Positions 32,180-40,880 of a stretch of 64,000 nucleotides of DNA are shown here, in pieces. Origin of the DNA: Duganella sp. Root336D2. GTDB taxonomy: Bacteria > Pseudomonadota > Gammaproteobacteria > Burkholderiales > Burkholderiaceae_D. The position numbers and the translations under genes were made by a program. Under the pieces are notes generated by a model. That model ran no database searches. It worked only from the letters and a program-made list of their open reading frames with translations, and had not been told where the DNA came from. Each line of letters opens with the position of its first letter. Position 1 is the first letter of the stretch. The DNA lies in NCBI RefSeq assembly GCF_001425005.1, contig NZ_LMDB01000004.1, forward strand, positions 184,721 to 248,720, given 5' to 3'.

Positions 32180-33775
32180 TTAGAAATTGTGCATGCCGCT
32201 TACTGTACCTTCTTTGGGATAGCTGATGGTGTAGCCGACGCTGATCTTCATGGTCTCATTCGGCGCCATGGTTTTTTCCCAACCAACCACGCCCTGGCGC
32301 TGCTCCCATGCTGCAATACCCGGCTGCGGCGAGAAGGCCTGCTTCACTTTGATCTCTTCCGATGCGCTGACCGGCGTTGATTCCAGCACCAGCAATTCAA
32401 CCGGCGTCTTGTGGAAGCTGCTGATCGTGAACACATCGGCGACCTGCTGCTCGCCGCGCTGCGACAGGAAGCCGCGGCTGCCCGACTGCTGGTCGGCGCG
32501 GTCAACCGTGACGCGCACCAGTTCATCGCGGCCGAAAGACAGCGCCAGCTTGTCCGAGCTCTGGGTATTCCAATGGGTCGCGCCGACATAGCCGCCATCG
32601 CGGAACAACTGGATATTCCCGCTCAACCAGACGCCGGCCGGGCGCTCGGCTTCCGCCGTGATCACGGCGAATTTCTCCTGGCGCGGCACAACGCGCACGC
32701 GCTGCCTGGCCGCGACCTTCAGTGTCGACAGGGGCAAGGTAATTTCGCGGCCGTCGGATGCCAGGGTGACCCGGTTCGGCACCGCGAATTCGGTATCGAA
32801 GGTGCCTTGCGTCTCGAGCACCGGCGGGATGAAGTTGTCCGATGCAATGCGTGATCCGGTAACCGCTACAGGGGCGGCAGGCGGAGCCGCTGCGTACATC
32901 GGTTCCGGCATGGGGCGCGATTCCTGCGGCGGACGCGGCGGGTAATAGGTCAAACGCTGCGGCACAGGTTCAGGCGCTTGCGGCGAAAGGCGCGGCTGGC
33001 CGGTGGACAGGCGCATCTCGACACCACTCCAGTCTTCGCCGGACTTCTGCGCCACCACTGCCATGCGCTCCAGCTCAATGGTCGACGTGGCGGAATTCAG
33101 GGACGCGCGGTAAGCCGGTTTCCAGCCCGCGCGGTTCACCTGGTAGGACAGCTGGATGCTGCCGGCCTGCTGTGCCGCGATGGCAATGGTAATGCTGCGC
33201 TGGTCGCGCGCCCCGCTGCGCACCTTCTCCAGTTCGCGCTGCACCGTCTTGAGCTTCTTGTCGATCTCGCGCAATTGAACCTGGGTGCGCTGGATCTGCG
33301 CCAGCGCCTCACGGCCGCCGCGCTTGATCGTGTCGACGGCGGCAGCAAGCGACTTGCCATCAAGCTGGCTCGGAACGCCCTCGCCGCCATTCAGCTTGGA
33401 CAGGTAGTTCTTCACCAGGACAGACGACTCGATCTCCACGTTCAGCAAATCGCGGCTGTCCTCCAGCGCCTGCAATTTCGCCTCCAACTCCGCCTCGCGC
33501 GGACTGACCGCATCCGCCTGCCCCACGTCGCGCGTCACGACCTGGCCGACCTGCACGCCTGGCGAAGCCTGGATGCGCAGTGTCTGCGCATCGAAATTAG
33601 CCGGCAGGCCGGTGATTTCAAGCTCCTTCAAGCCGGGGGAAACCTGGGCGCTGCGCTCCACGGTAGCGATCCCGGAATACAGGGTCACGCGCGAGATCGG
33701 CGCATTGCTGGCGCAGGCGAAACCCTGCAGGGTGAAACAAAGGGCCACTGCGGTGGCGATGCGGCTTGGCTTCAT
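32180..33775 (-). CDS. DUF4139/mucoidy-inhibitor-A-like exported protein
   Basis: A 531-aa precursor with a signal peptide (MKPSRIATAVALCFTLQGFACA). An N-terminal DUF4140 region (ISRVTLYSGIATVERSAQV) is followed by a coiled-coil (about residues 85-200) and a DUF4139 beta domain (LSYQVNRAGWKPAYRASLNSATSTIELERMAVVAQKSGEDWSGVEMRLSTG). A proline-rich insert separates this from the C-terminal beta part (GYTISYPKEGTV). The frame opens 19 codons earlier, but the 33775 start gives the signal peptide. Role unknown. Confidence 0.85.
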   Translation of the reverse strand: MKPSRIATAVALCFTLQGFACASNAPISRVTLYSGIATVERSAQVSPGLKELEITGLPANFDAQTLRIQASPGVQVGQVVTRDVGQADAVSPREAELEAKLQALEDSRDLLNVEIESSVLVKNYLSKLNGGEGVPSQLDGKSLAAAVDTIKRGGREALAQIQRTQVQLREIDKKLKTVQRELEKVRSGARDQRSITIAIAAQQAGSIQLSYQVNRAGWKPAYRASLNSATSTIELERMAVVAQKSGEDWSGVEMRLSTGQPRLSPQAPEPVPQRLTYYPPRPPQESRPMPEPMYAAAPPAAPVAVTGSRIASDNFIPPVLETQGTFDTEFAVPNRVTLASDGREITLPLSTLKVAARQRVRVVPRQEKFAVITAEAERPAGVWLSGNIQLFRDGGYVGATHWNTQSSDKLALSFGRDELVRVTVDRADQQSGSRGFLSQRGEQQVADVFTISSFHKTPVELLVLESTPVSASEEIKVKQAFSPQPGIAAWEQRQGVVGWEKTMAPNETMKISVGYTISYPKEGTVSGMHNF

Positions 33776-33833
33776 AAAGGCTTCACGGGCGATGAAAAAC
33801 CTGATCTTGCAGCGCCCGCAAAACATTGTCAAT

Positions 33834-35414
33834 TTAGGAACGCCACACCGAGGCCAGGACCTTCACTTTGGTCCATATCGACAAGCGTTCGTCCGACAGC
33901 GCATCGAGGAAGTCGGACAGGCGCTTGGACTTCGCCATGGTGTACACCGTCAGGGCAGTAGTAATGACGAAAACCGAGCCAAATATCCACACCCGGCGCG
34001 ACATCGGCGCATCGGCTTCGGCCAGCAGGTTCATGCCGAGGAAGCCGGTGGTGATGGTACCGATCATGCCGAAGATGGTGACCACCGTCAGCCGCACGAC
34101 GGTGTTGGCCTGGCGCCGCAGGCTGTCGGCCTCCAGGTAGCCGTTCATGTCGGCCACGCGGGTTTTCACCTCCGCATAGGCGCGCTCGATGTCGAGGTGC
34201 TGGCTGCTCATGCGAAACAGGGCGCGGATCTGCTGCTGGTCCGATATTTCGGTGAACCAGTATCGATGCGTGAAGCGCAGGAAGCTCTCGAAGGCGTAGC
34301 GGATACGGCGCTTGAAGGAGCGCACGCTGTCGGCATCAGTCACCTGCAGCTCCGTCAGCGCTTCTGCCAGGCGATCGGAGAACATCAGCAGCGACGCTTT
34401 CTGCAGGTGGGCGATCATGAATAGCAGGAAGTGCTGGTGGCGGAACTGCGACAGTACTCCGCGCTCCTTACAGCAGAAAAATTGCGAAGCCGCGTCGCCG
34501 ACGACAACCAGCGCGTAGCCGCTGCAGATGTAGCGCGTGTAGGGCGCGGCGCCGCCGTTGCACCAGAAGCGGTCATAGAAATAGCGGCGGTCGACGCCGT
34601 CCGACTGCGTGCGCTGGGCGTCCGCCGGAGCGGAAGAAGTACCGGCCATCGTGCCCAAGGCCGCGAAATCGGCTGGCGACAGCTCGCTCGGACGCTCGAC
34701 GGCAAGGTAGGCCATCATCGGCATGCGGTAGTACTCCACCTGCCGGTAGCGCAGTGCCGCCCTGGCGCCGGGGCCATCGGGCTCCATCGGCTCCAGCAGG
34801 TAGCGCCAGTGCGAAGCGATACGCGGCGTTTGGTGGCGCACCACCTGGTCGATGAAGGCTTGCCGCTCCTGCGCATCGGATTGCACCAGCAGGCGGCCGT
34901 CGGCATCGAGCCACTCGACGCCGTGCATGCAATGCAGGGCATTGCCCGCGTCATCCCAACCAGCGGGGTAGGCACGGCCGAAGCGGTACAACAGATCCTG
35001 CGCCTCATCGAACTGCAGGTCGTTGGCGCCGACCTCCATCACCAGCAGCACGATATCGACGTCGAAGAAGAAATGCAGGCAGAGGTTATGCACATCCAGC
35101 ACGCGCGGTTCGGCGCCGGGGAGGGTCGTCACGCGAACCCGGGCGATGTCCTTGCGGCGGAAGATGCGGCGCTGGCCGGCGCCGAACAGGAAGCGCTGCA
35201 CATAAGGCAGGAAGCTGACGAATTCGGTGTAATAGCGCTCCTGGAAAGCAGCGCTGGCATCCTGCGCGGAAGTGACTTCGCGCCACGGCGAATCGGCGCC
35301 CAAAAGTTCCCAAGGCCGCGCATGCGCACGCTCTGCCCCATCGGGCGGCATCAACCGCAAGGGCCATAAAAGAACCTGCCTTACATGCTGGACATGCGGG
35401 GATTGGGCGCTCAT
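33834..35414 (-). CDS. CorA-like membrane protein with a large N-terminal domain
   Basis: A 526-aa protein with about 440 aa of cytosolic sequence, then two C-terminal helices (TVVRLTVVTIFGMIGTITTGFLGMNLL and VWIFGSVFVITTALTVYTMA, about residues 440-500). The GMN tripeptide after the first helix is the CorA/Mrs2 selectivity motif, and a long helix precedes it. N-terminal sequence is unlike characterised CorA and contains a duplicated-looking SFLPYVQRFLF segment. It may be a divalent-cation channel; ion and direction are unproven. First gene of a unit with DUF4139 and the nitronate monooxygenase. Confidence 0.72.
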   Translation of the reverse strand: MSAQSPHVQHVRQVLLWPLRLMPPDGAERAHARPWELLGADSPWREVTSAQDASAAFQERYYTEFVSFLPYVQRFLFGAGQRRIFRRKDIARVRVTTLPGAEPRVLDVHNLCLHFFFDVDIVLLVMEVGANDLQFDEAQDLLYRFGRAYPAGWDDAGNALHCMHGVEWLDADGRLLVQSDAQERQAFIDQVVRHQTPRIASHWRYLLEPMEPDGPGARAALRYRQVEYYRMPMMAYLAVERPSELSPADFAALGTMAGTSSAPADAQRTQSDGVDRRYFYDRFWCNGGAAPYTRYICSGYALVVVGDAASQFFCCKERGVLSQFRHQHFLLFMIAHLQKASLLMFSDRLAEALTELQVTDADSVRSFKRRIRYAFESFLRFTHRYWFTEISDQQQIRALFRMSSQHLDIERAYAEVKTRVADMNGYLEADSLRRQANTVVRLTVVTIFGMIGTITTGFLGMNLLAEADAPMSRRVWIFGSVFVITTALTVYTMAKSKRLSDFLDALSDERLSIWTKVKVLASVWRS

Positions 35415-35435
35415 GCACCCAGTATAGCCGAGCCC

Positions 35436-35472
35436 GTGTCACACCCTGGGGTCACACCCCAGGGTGTGACAC
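35436..35472. repeat. Long perfect hairpin, 16-bp arms
   Basis: GTGTCACACCCTGGGG (35436-35451), loop TCACA, then the exact reverse complement (35457-35472). It sits directly after the MBL-hydrolase stop (35477, minus strand) and before the CorA-like gene. There is no T-run on either side, so it is a REP-like element or a Rho-assisted barrier. It shares GGGGTCA with the 1817-1842 palindrome. Confidence 0.7.
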
Positions 35473-35476
35473 GAAG

Positions 35477-36385
35477 TCAGCCGTCGTTCAGGAGGATGTC
35501 GTTTTCGACGCGGGCGCTGCAGGCGCGCACCAGTTGCTTGATGGCCCAGGCGGCCAGCTCGTCGATGCTCATGCCAAGGTGGCGGCTGGCGATTGCCTGC
35601 ATCAGGGGGATGGAGGCGAACAATGGCACTACGTCGGCTACCGGCATGCTTTGGCGCTCCAGCAGCAGGAATTTGAGCAGGACTTTGACAGCATACTCGG
35701 CATTGCGTTTCGGGTCGGCCGACAGGAAATCCAGGCGGCGGCGGGCGCGCGACAAAGCGGCTTCCACGTCGTCAAATACCGCGCCGTGGCCCGGGATCAC
35801 GACTTTCACATCCAGGCCGGCAATCACGTCCAAGGTGGCCGCCGCTTCGGCAAAGCCTTCATCGCCTTCCAGCTCGGGGAAAATCACGCCGAAACCGTTT
35901 TGCCACAGCGCGTCGGCCGACACCAGTACCTTCTCCGACGGGCAATAGAAGATTACGGAGTGGGCATGGTGGCCTGGAGCGCCCAGCACCTGCCATTCCA
36001 GGTCGCCCAGCGCCAGCATTTCGCCGGCGGTGATCACGCCGTCGATGGAAAATCGTTCGCACTGCTGGCCGGTGGCCTTGAAACTGAGCGCGTCCTCGTC
36101 CCAGTGCCGCACTTTGTCCGCTTCCGGCTCGGGGATATAGGTGTCGCAGCCGAAATGCGCCTGCAGCGCCGCGTTGCCGCCACAGTGGTCGGAATGCAGG
36201 TGCGTGGTGTACAGGCGGTCCAGCCGGCGGCCGTGCAGGGCGTGCCGCACCAGGTCGAGCGTCTGCTGCTGGTGCGCGACGTAGCCGCTGTCGATCATGG
36301 CCGCGTCGTGTCGGCCCAACAGCAGGACGTTATTGGATGAGAGCCAGCCGCGTTCGAAAACGTGGATGGATGGGTGTAGCTTCAT
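35477..36385 (-). CDS. MBL-fold metallo-hydrolase
   Basis: A 302-aa hydrolase with the metallo-beta-lactamase metal motif THLHSDHCGG (HxHxDH), followed by GAPGHHAHSVIFY, VSADALWQNGFGVIFPE and VVIPGHGAVFDD. These give the full set of His and Asp ligands for a binuclear zinc site. A C-terminal helical domain of about 90 aa fits the glyoxalase-II-like/LACTB2 group. Substrate unknown. ATG at 36385 (MKLHPSIHVF) or 36397 (8-bp overlap with the DUF1289 stop); the former is preferred. Confidence 0.88.
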   Translation of the reverse strand: MKLHPSIHVFERGWLSSNNVLLLGRHDAAMIDSGYVAHQQQTLDLVRHALHGRRLDRLYTTHLHSDHCGGNAALQAHFGCDTYIPEPEADKVRHWDEDALSFKATGQQCERFSIDGVITAGEMLALGDLEWQVLGAPGHHAHSVIFYCPSEKVLVSADALWQNGFGVIFPELEGDEGFAEAAATLDVIAGLDVKVVIPGHGAVFDDVEAALSRARRRLDFLSADPKRNAEYAVKVLLKFLLLERQSMPVADVVPLFASIPLMQAIASRHLGMSIDELAAWAIKQLVRACSARVENDILLNDG

Positions 36386-36389
36386 TGCG

Positions 36390-36605
36390 TCAGTCAAAGT
36401 CGATCAGTTGCTCACGGCGGCGCAGCTCGGCCCACACGGCGCGCTTGTAAGCGTCGTCGGCACGCGACCAGGCGACGATTTCGTCGATGGTGCGCAGGCA
36501 ACCTTCGCAAAAACCGGTGTCCTGGTTCATCTTGCACAGGCTGATGCAGGGGGATGGCACGGGCGTGGCCAGTTCCGGCGCGCCTGGCGGCAGTTCAGTA
36601 CTCAT
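36390..36605 (-). CDS. DUF1289 small cysteine-motif protein
   Basis: A 71-aa protein with C20, C24, C33 and C36 (PCISLCKM...GFCEGCLRTIDEI), the DUF1289 pattern of a probable zinc- or Fe-S-binding module. The C-terminal helix (WSRADDAYKRAVWAELRRRE) is also typical. The longer upstream frame is rejected because MSTELPPGAP at 36605 matches the family size. It is cotranscribed with the MBL hydrolase. Confidence 0.88.
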   Translation of the reverse strand: MSTELPPGAPELATPVPSPCISLCKMNQDTGFCEGCLRTIDEIVAWSRADDAYKRAVWAELRRREQLIDFD

Positions 36606-36720
36606 GGCCGACATTTTACCGCAGTGCGGCAAAAATGCCCGGAATGGCCATATACTGATGGGGCACCAGAACAAAAAAAATGGCGAGGAGACACCCTGAC
36701 CAACCAGCTCCGAGGTGCTT

Positions 36721-37689
36721 ATGAAGCTCGATCGCCATTGGTTTTCCCGCGCGCTGGGCCAGTTGGCGCGCAGCCGCCTGGGCCCTCCTGGCCCAGGCCA
36801 GCCGCAATTTATCGGCGGCGATTTCAATTGCCGCGCCGGTAGCCGCAGTTACAAGCTGTACGTGCCTTCCTGCTACCAAGGCCAGCCCATGCCGCTGCTG
36901 GTGATGCTGCACGGCTGTCTTCAAGATCCCGACGATTTCGCCGCCGGCACGCAAATGAATGCGGTGGCCGAGGAACGCGGCTGCCTGGTGCTGTACCCGG
37001 CGCAAACGCCGGATGCCAACCACACCCGATGTTGGAACTGGTTCAGCGCCCTCGACCAGGAACGCGGCCAGGGCGAGCCAGCCATCATCGCCGCCATGGC
37101 GCGCGACGTCATGGCCCACTACCCGGTGCTGCAAAGCGCGGTGTACATCGCCGGACTGTCGGCGGGCGGCGCTATGGCGATCATTGTTGGCACGCTTTAT
37201 CCGGACCTGTTTGCCGCCGTTGGCGTGCACTCCGGCCTGCCTTTCGCTGCGGCGCGCGACCTGCCATCGGCCTTGCTGGCCATGCGCCGCGGCGCTGCAC
37301 ACGCACAGGCGGCACTGACAGCGGGCCAGCCGGTCATCGTGTTCCACGGGGACCAGGACCGCACCGTGCACCCGGCGAATGGCGAAGAGGTGCTGGCGCA
37401 GGGCTTGCGCAGCCACCCGCTGGGCGAGCAGGCCAGTCCGGCCACGCTGGCAGGCCAGGTGCCCGACGGCCACGCCTTCACGCTCAAGGCGCACTGGCTG
37501 GAAGACGGCTCGCCGCTGGGAGAACATTGGGTAATCCATGGCGCCGGCCACGCCTGGTCAGGCGGCAGCGCGGAAGGCAGCTACACCGACCCGCGCGGGC
37601 CGGATGCCAGCCGCGAGATGATGCGCTTTTTCAGCGCCGCGAAAAGTGCAGTTTCATCGCCAGCACGCACAGGGCCAGCACCAGGGTGA
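36721..37689 (+). CDS. PHB depolymerase-family esterase
   Basis: A 322-aa alpha/beta hydrolase of the Esterase_PHB family. The oxyanion motif MLHGCLQDPDDFA is at about 63-75, nucleophile S147 in AGLSAGGAM, the acid in FHGDQDRTVHP (D213) and the catalytic His in GAGHAWSGG (H278). It has no clear signal peptide; the N-terminus LARSRLGPPGPG is basic and proline-rich. ATG 36721 follows GAGG at good spacing; a GTG at 36715 is possible. Substrates could be PHB oligomers or, as in related enzymes, feruloyl/acetyl esters. Confidence 0.87.
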   Translation: MKLDRHWFSRALGQLARSRLGPPGPGQPQFIGGDFNCRAGSRSYKLYVPSCYQGQPMPLLVMLHGCLQDPDDFAAGTQMNAVAEERGCLVLYPAQTPDANHTRCWNWFSALDQERGQGEPAIIAAMARDVMAHYPVLQSAVYIAGLSAGGAMAIIVGTLYPDLFAAVGVHSGLPFAAARDLPSALLAMRRGAAHAQAALTAGQPVIVFHGDQDRTVHPANGEEVLAQGLRSHPLGEQASPATLAGQVPDGHAFTLKAHWLEDGSPLGEHWVIHGAGHAWSGGSAEGSYTDPRGPDASREMMRFFSAAKSAVSSPARTGPAPG

Positions 37690-37894
37690 TGCCGTTGGCG
37701 ATGATCACCGGCCAGGCGTTGGTTTGCAGGCCGTACAGCAGCCACAGAAGCACGCCGATGCTGAAGATCAGGTACATGCCGGTGGAAATGCCTTCGGCGC
37801 TACGCTGGCGCCAGACCAGCAGGACTTGGGGTACAAAAGCGAAAGTGGTGCAGAAGGCGGCGATAAAGCCGAGCAGGTCAGGTTCAAGCAACAT
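37631..37894 (-). CDS. SemiSWEET-type sugar transporter
   Basis: An 87-aa membrane protein with three hydrophobic helices (about 8-26, 40-57, 62-80), the size of a bacterial SemiSWEET, which works as a dimer moving sucrose or glucose. The PQ-loop motif FVPQV is at residues 20-24. The longer upstream frame is rejected because it is not hydrophobic and belongs to the CWC gene. Its 3' end overlaps the esterase gene on the other strand by 59 bp, and its start overlaps the CWC gene by 11 bp. Confidence 0.85.
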   Translation of the reverse strand: MLLEPDLLGFIAAFCTTFAFVPQVLLVWRQRSAEGISTGMYLIFSIGVLLWLLYGLQTNAWPVIIANGITLVLALCVLAMKLHFSRR

Positions 37895-38102
37895 CAGTTG
37901 GAGTTTCCAGGGTGGCGATATGGGCACGCAGGCATGCAGGACACCAGCATCCGACCGCCTCGGCTCCGGGCACCGGAATGGCGGGCGGCAGGAAGGTGCA
38001 CCAGCACGGTGTCTCGCCAGGCGCGCCAGTCGGCTCCTGGCCCGGCGGTGCATCGGCCATCGCGCACAGGAACTCGGCGCCGCAACGCTCACAGGTGCTC
38101 AT
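37884..38102 (-). CDS. Cysteine-rich CWC family protein
   Basis: A 72-aa protein with CERCG at the N-terminus, then PCWCTFLP and GCWCPACLRAHI. The repeated CWC tripeptides are the family hallmark and suggest a zinc site. Function unknown. It overlaps the SemiSWEET start by 11 bp, which indicates coupled expression. Confidence 0.85.
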   Translation of the reverse strand: MSTCERCGAEFLCAMADAPPGQEPTGAPGETPCWCTFLPPAIPVPGAEAVGCWCPACLRAHIATLETPTDVA

Positions 38103-38177
38103 ATCATCAATGCAATCATGCGTAAGGGAGAAGGCCAGACTAGCGGATCAAACCGTAAATTACAACTCGATTGGCCC

Positions 38178-38183
38178 TATAAT
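38178..38183 (+). promoter_or_regulatory. Possible -10 box TATAAT of argB
   Basis: A perfect TATAAT lies 42 bp before the argB start. No convincing -35 hexamer is visible at 16-18 bp distance, so the call rests on the -10 box and position alone. Confidence 0.3.
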
Positions 38184-38224
38184 GCGCAGCATTGACCTTA
38201 AATCTAATTTTCTGGAACCCCGCC

Positions 38225-39148
38225 ATGACCAACCTGCCTGTCCACGACCCGGATATGTCCACTGACCTGAGCGGCGTCACGCCCCAAGTCAAGGCCCAGA
38301 TCCTGGCCGAGGCGCTGCCGTATATCCGCAATTACCACGGCAAAACCATCGTCATCAAATACGGTGGCAATGCCATGACCGAAGAGCGCCTGAAGCATGG
38401 CTTCGCGCGCGACCTGATCCTGCTGAAACTGGTGGGCATGAACCCGGTCGTGGTGCACGGCGGCGGACCGCAGATCGACAATGCGCTGAAGAAGATCGGC
38501 AAACAGGGCACCTTCGTGCAGGGTATGCGTATTACCGACGAAGAAACCATGGAAGTGGTGGAATGGGTGCTGGGCGGCGAAGTACAGCAGGACATCGTGA
38601 TGCTGATCAACCACTACGGCGGCCAGGCAGTGGGCCTGACCGGCAAGGACGGTGGCCTGATCCGCGCCCGCAAGATGGCCATGCCGGACAAGGAAAAGCC
38701 AGGCCAGTTCCTGGACATCGGTTTCGTCGGCGAGATCGAGGCAATCAACCCGGCCGTGGTAAAAGCCCTGCAGGACGATGCCTTTATTCCAATTATTTCC
38801 CCGATCGGCTTCGGTAAAGATGGCCAGGCTTACAACATCAACGCTGACGTTGTAGCCGGCAAGATCGCCGAGATCCTGAAAGCTGAAAAGTTGATCATGA
38901 TGACCAACATCGCCGGCGTGCAGGACAAGAACGGCAACCTGGTGACCGACCTGTCGGCGCGCGAAATCGACGAGATGTTCGCAGACGGTACGATTTCCGG
39001 CGGCATGCTGCCGAAAATTTCTTCCGCACTGGATGCCGCCAAGTCGGGCGTGAACACCGTGCACATCATCGACGGGCGAATTGAACACAGCCTGTTGCTG
39101 GAAGTCTTGACCGAACAGGCTTTTGGCACTATGATCCGGTCTCACTAA
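38225..39148 (+). CDS. argB: Acetylglutamate kinase
   Basis: A 307-aa amino-acid-kinase-fold enzyme that phosphorylates N-acetyl-L-glutamate in arginine synthesis. Motifs: VIKYGGNAM (phosphate-binding Lys), [51 protein letters not shown] and [18 protein letters not shown]. The start ATG 38225 ([10 protein letters not shown]) is preferred to an upstream in-frame ATG-like codon. In betaproteobacteria argB is followed by a HAD pyrimidine nucleotidase and slmA, as here, except that the tRNA and a TraB gene intervene. Confidence 0.96.
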   Translation: MTNLPVHDPDMSTDLSGVTPQVKAQILAEALPYIRNYHGKTIVIKYGGNAMTEERLKHGFARDLILLKLVGMNPVVVHGGGPQIDNALKKIGKQGTFVQGMRITDEETMEVVEWVLGGEVQQDIVMLINHYGGQAVGLTGKDGGLIRARKMAMPDKEKPGQFLDIGFVGEIEAINPAVVKALQDDAFIPIISPIGFGKDGQAYNINADVVAGKIAEILKAEKLIMMTNIAGVQDKNGNLVTDLSAREIDEMFADGTISGGMLPKISSALDAAKSGVNTVHIIDGRIEHSLLLEVLTEQAFGTMIRSH

Positions 39149-39153
39149 AAATT

Positions 39154-39178
39154 TTGGCGGCTTTCAACAGCCGCCGAA
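39154..39178. terminator. Hairpin between argB and tRNA-Thr
   Basis: GGCGGC (39156-39161) and GCCGCC (39170-39175) form a stem with loop TTTCAACA, flanked by ATTTT and GAAAT that extend it. On the minus strand the stem is followed by AAAATTTTT. It may end argB transcripts or, on the other strand, those of the TraB gene that run across the tRNA. Confidence 0.45.
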
Positions 39179-39187
39179 ATCGTGAAT

Positions 39188-39262
<75 letters not shown>

Positions 39263-39268
39263 TTCTCC

Positions 39269-40165
39269 TTAGTAGATCCGCTCTACTTTCACGCCACGCT
39301 GGCGCAGCAGTTCCGCAACATTCCCCGATCCGACCAGATGCAGAGTGCCGATAGCGGCAAAACTGTGCTGTTCTTTTTTCATCATTTCCACGATGCCGTC
39401 GGCCAGCACGGGATTGCGCTCGTCCAGCAACACCCGCTTCATGAACTTGCCTGAGAAGGTCTTGTCCTCCTCCACCTCGCGCGCCAGCGCGTCGAACTTC
39501 GCGGCATCGGCGGAAGCCCAGGCATCGACCAGGTCGCGCGGCTGCACGCCCTGCTTGCTGTCTTCGAAGGTATCCAGGCTGTCTTCCAGGAAGCGCGCCT
39601 GCTCCTGCGGCGTCAGGCGGCCGAACAGCGCGGCCTGGCCGCCGACCGATTCCAGCTCCACTACGCGCTGCTTGCGGCCGTGCGCTGCACGTGCCAGTTG
39701 CAGGTCGATGCCCAATTCCGGACGGTAGCCCAGGGCACGGTATTCGCCGACGGTGATCATCATGACAATCAGCCATGGCTTCATCGACGCCACCATTTCA
39801 GGCGCGATGCCGTGCTTCTTCAACATGCTTTCCAGGCGCGGGCGGTATTCGGGACGGATGTCGGCCATGGCATTGCCGGCGCCGGGCGCGTACAGGCCAT
39901 ACTCGCGCATGACCGCCATGGACTTGGCCGGGTCGGCGGCGGGATCGACTTCCAGCGCAACCGCCGTGGCACGCTCCATGGCCTGCGTCACGCGCGGTTC
40001 GAGCGGATAAAAGTCGGGCAGGCCGACGTGGATAGTGCCGAACAACCAGGACGTATGGCCGGCGTATTCCAGCTTGTACAGCGCACCGCGCGCAGGCGGG
40101 GCGGCAGTGGCCGAGAAGCTCAACCCAAGCAGCAGGCAAAACATCACTATAATCGTGCGTCGCAT
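39269..40165 (-). CDS. TraB/GumN family protein, exported
   Basis: A 298-aa precursor with signal peptide MRRTIIVMFCLLLGLSFSATA. TraB/GumN motifs: SWLFGTIHVGLPDFYPL near the N-terminus, LGIDLQLARAAHGRKQRVVELES with GxxQ-like GGQAALF, LVDAWASADAAKF, and a C-terminal FAAIGTLHLVGSGNVAELLRQRGVKVERI. The two conserved GxxH-like sites (GTIH, GTLH) suggest a Tiki-like metalloprotease fold. A much longer open frame upstream is only a shadow; ATG 40165 follows GGAGAG. The start is 18 bp from the divergent nucleotidase start. Confidence 0.88.
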   Translation of the reverse strand: MRRTIIVMFCLLLGLSFSATAAPPARGALYKLEYAGHTSWLFGTIHVGLPDFYPLEPRVTQAMERATAVALEVDPAADPAKSMAVMREYGLYAPGAGNAMADIRPEYRPRLESMLKKHGIAPEMVASMKPWLIVMMITVGEYRALGYRPELGIDLQLARAAHGRKQRVVELESVGGQAALFGRLTPQEQARFLEDSLDTFEDSKQGVQPRDLVDAWASADAAKFDALAREVEEDKTFSGKFMKRVLLDERNPVLADGIVEMMKKEQHSFAAIGTLHLVGSGNVAELLRQRGVKVERIY

Positions 40166-40183
40166 AGTCTCTCCAAGTAGAAC

Positions 40184-40861
40184 GTGAATATTAAACCTTT
40201 GGCACCGGTCTGGCTCTTCGACCTGGACAACACGCTGCACAATGCATCGCATGCCATCTTCCCCGCCATGGTGGAGAAGATGAATGCGTACATGGCGCGC
40301 GTGCTGGGCGATGGCGAAACGCCGGCCAGCGCAGAGGAAATCAGCGCCACCCGCGCCCTCTACTGGCAGCGCTACGGCGCCACCCTGCTCGGACTGGTGC
40401 GCCATCACGGCGTCGATGCGGCCCACTTCCTGCGCGAGACCCACGACCTGCCGGAAATCGAATCGATGATCCGTTTTGAGCGCGGCCTGGGGCAGTTGCT
40501 GCGCCGCCTGCCGGGCCGCAAGATCCTGCTGACCAATGCGCCGCGCGACTATGCGCGCAAGGTGGTCGGACACATGGGCATCGGCCGCCATTTCAGCGAC
40601 CAGATCACCATCGAATCGATGCATGTGCATCGCCAGTTGCGCCCCAAGCCGTCGCGCATCATGCTGCGGCGGCTGATGCGCCGGAAGGGATTGAACCCGC
40701 GCCGGTGTATCCTTGTCGAAGACACGCTGGATAACCTGCGATCGGCTCATGCGCTGGGCATGCGCACGGTGTGGGTCACGCAATACCTGCTGAAACCGGG
40801 GAAAAAACCGGCGTGGCTTGATGTCAAAGTAAAATCGGTTAAAAAGCTGATAGAAATTTAA
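40184..40861 (+). CDS. HAD-superfamily pyrimidine 5'-nucleotidase
   Basis: A 225-aa HAD hydrolase of the SDT1/pyrimidine 5'-nucleotidase type. Motif I is FDLDNTLHNAS, motif II is LLTNAPRDYARK, the Lys is in RPKPSRIMLR and motif III/IV is CILVEDTLDNLRSAHALG. It dephosphorylates pyrimidine nucleoside monophosphates or related compounds. The start is GTG at 40184. It stands directly before slmA, the usual betaproteobacterial order after argB. Confidence 0.9.
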   Translation: MNIKPLAPVWLFDLDNTLHNASHAIFPAMVEKMNAYMARVLGDGETPASAEEISATRALYWQRYGATLLGLVRHHGVDAAHFLRETHDLPEIESMIRFERGLGQLLRRLPGRKILLTNAPRDYARKVVGHMGIGRHFSDQITIESMHVHRQLRPKPSRIMLRRLMRRKGLNPRRCILVEDTLDNLRSAHALGMRTVWVTQYLLKPGKKPAWLDVKVKSVKKLIEI

Positions 40862-40880
40862 ATAAACAGGTCCAATACCC

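Noticed and set aside
35436..35472. Rho-independent terminator
   Set aside because: The stem is strong, but no T-run follows on either strand, so it is listed as a repeat.
36606..36827. N-terminal extension of the DUF1289 protein
   Set aside because: The extension is antisense to the esterase start region and lacks family similarity. The 71-aa form has the right size.
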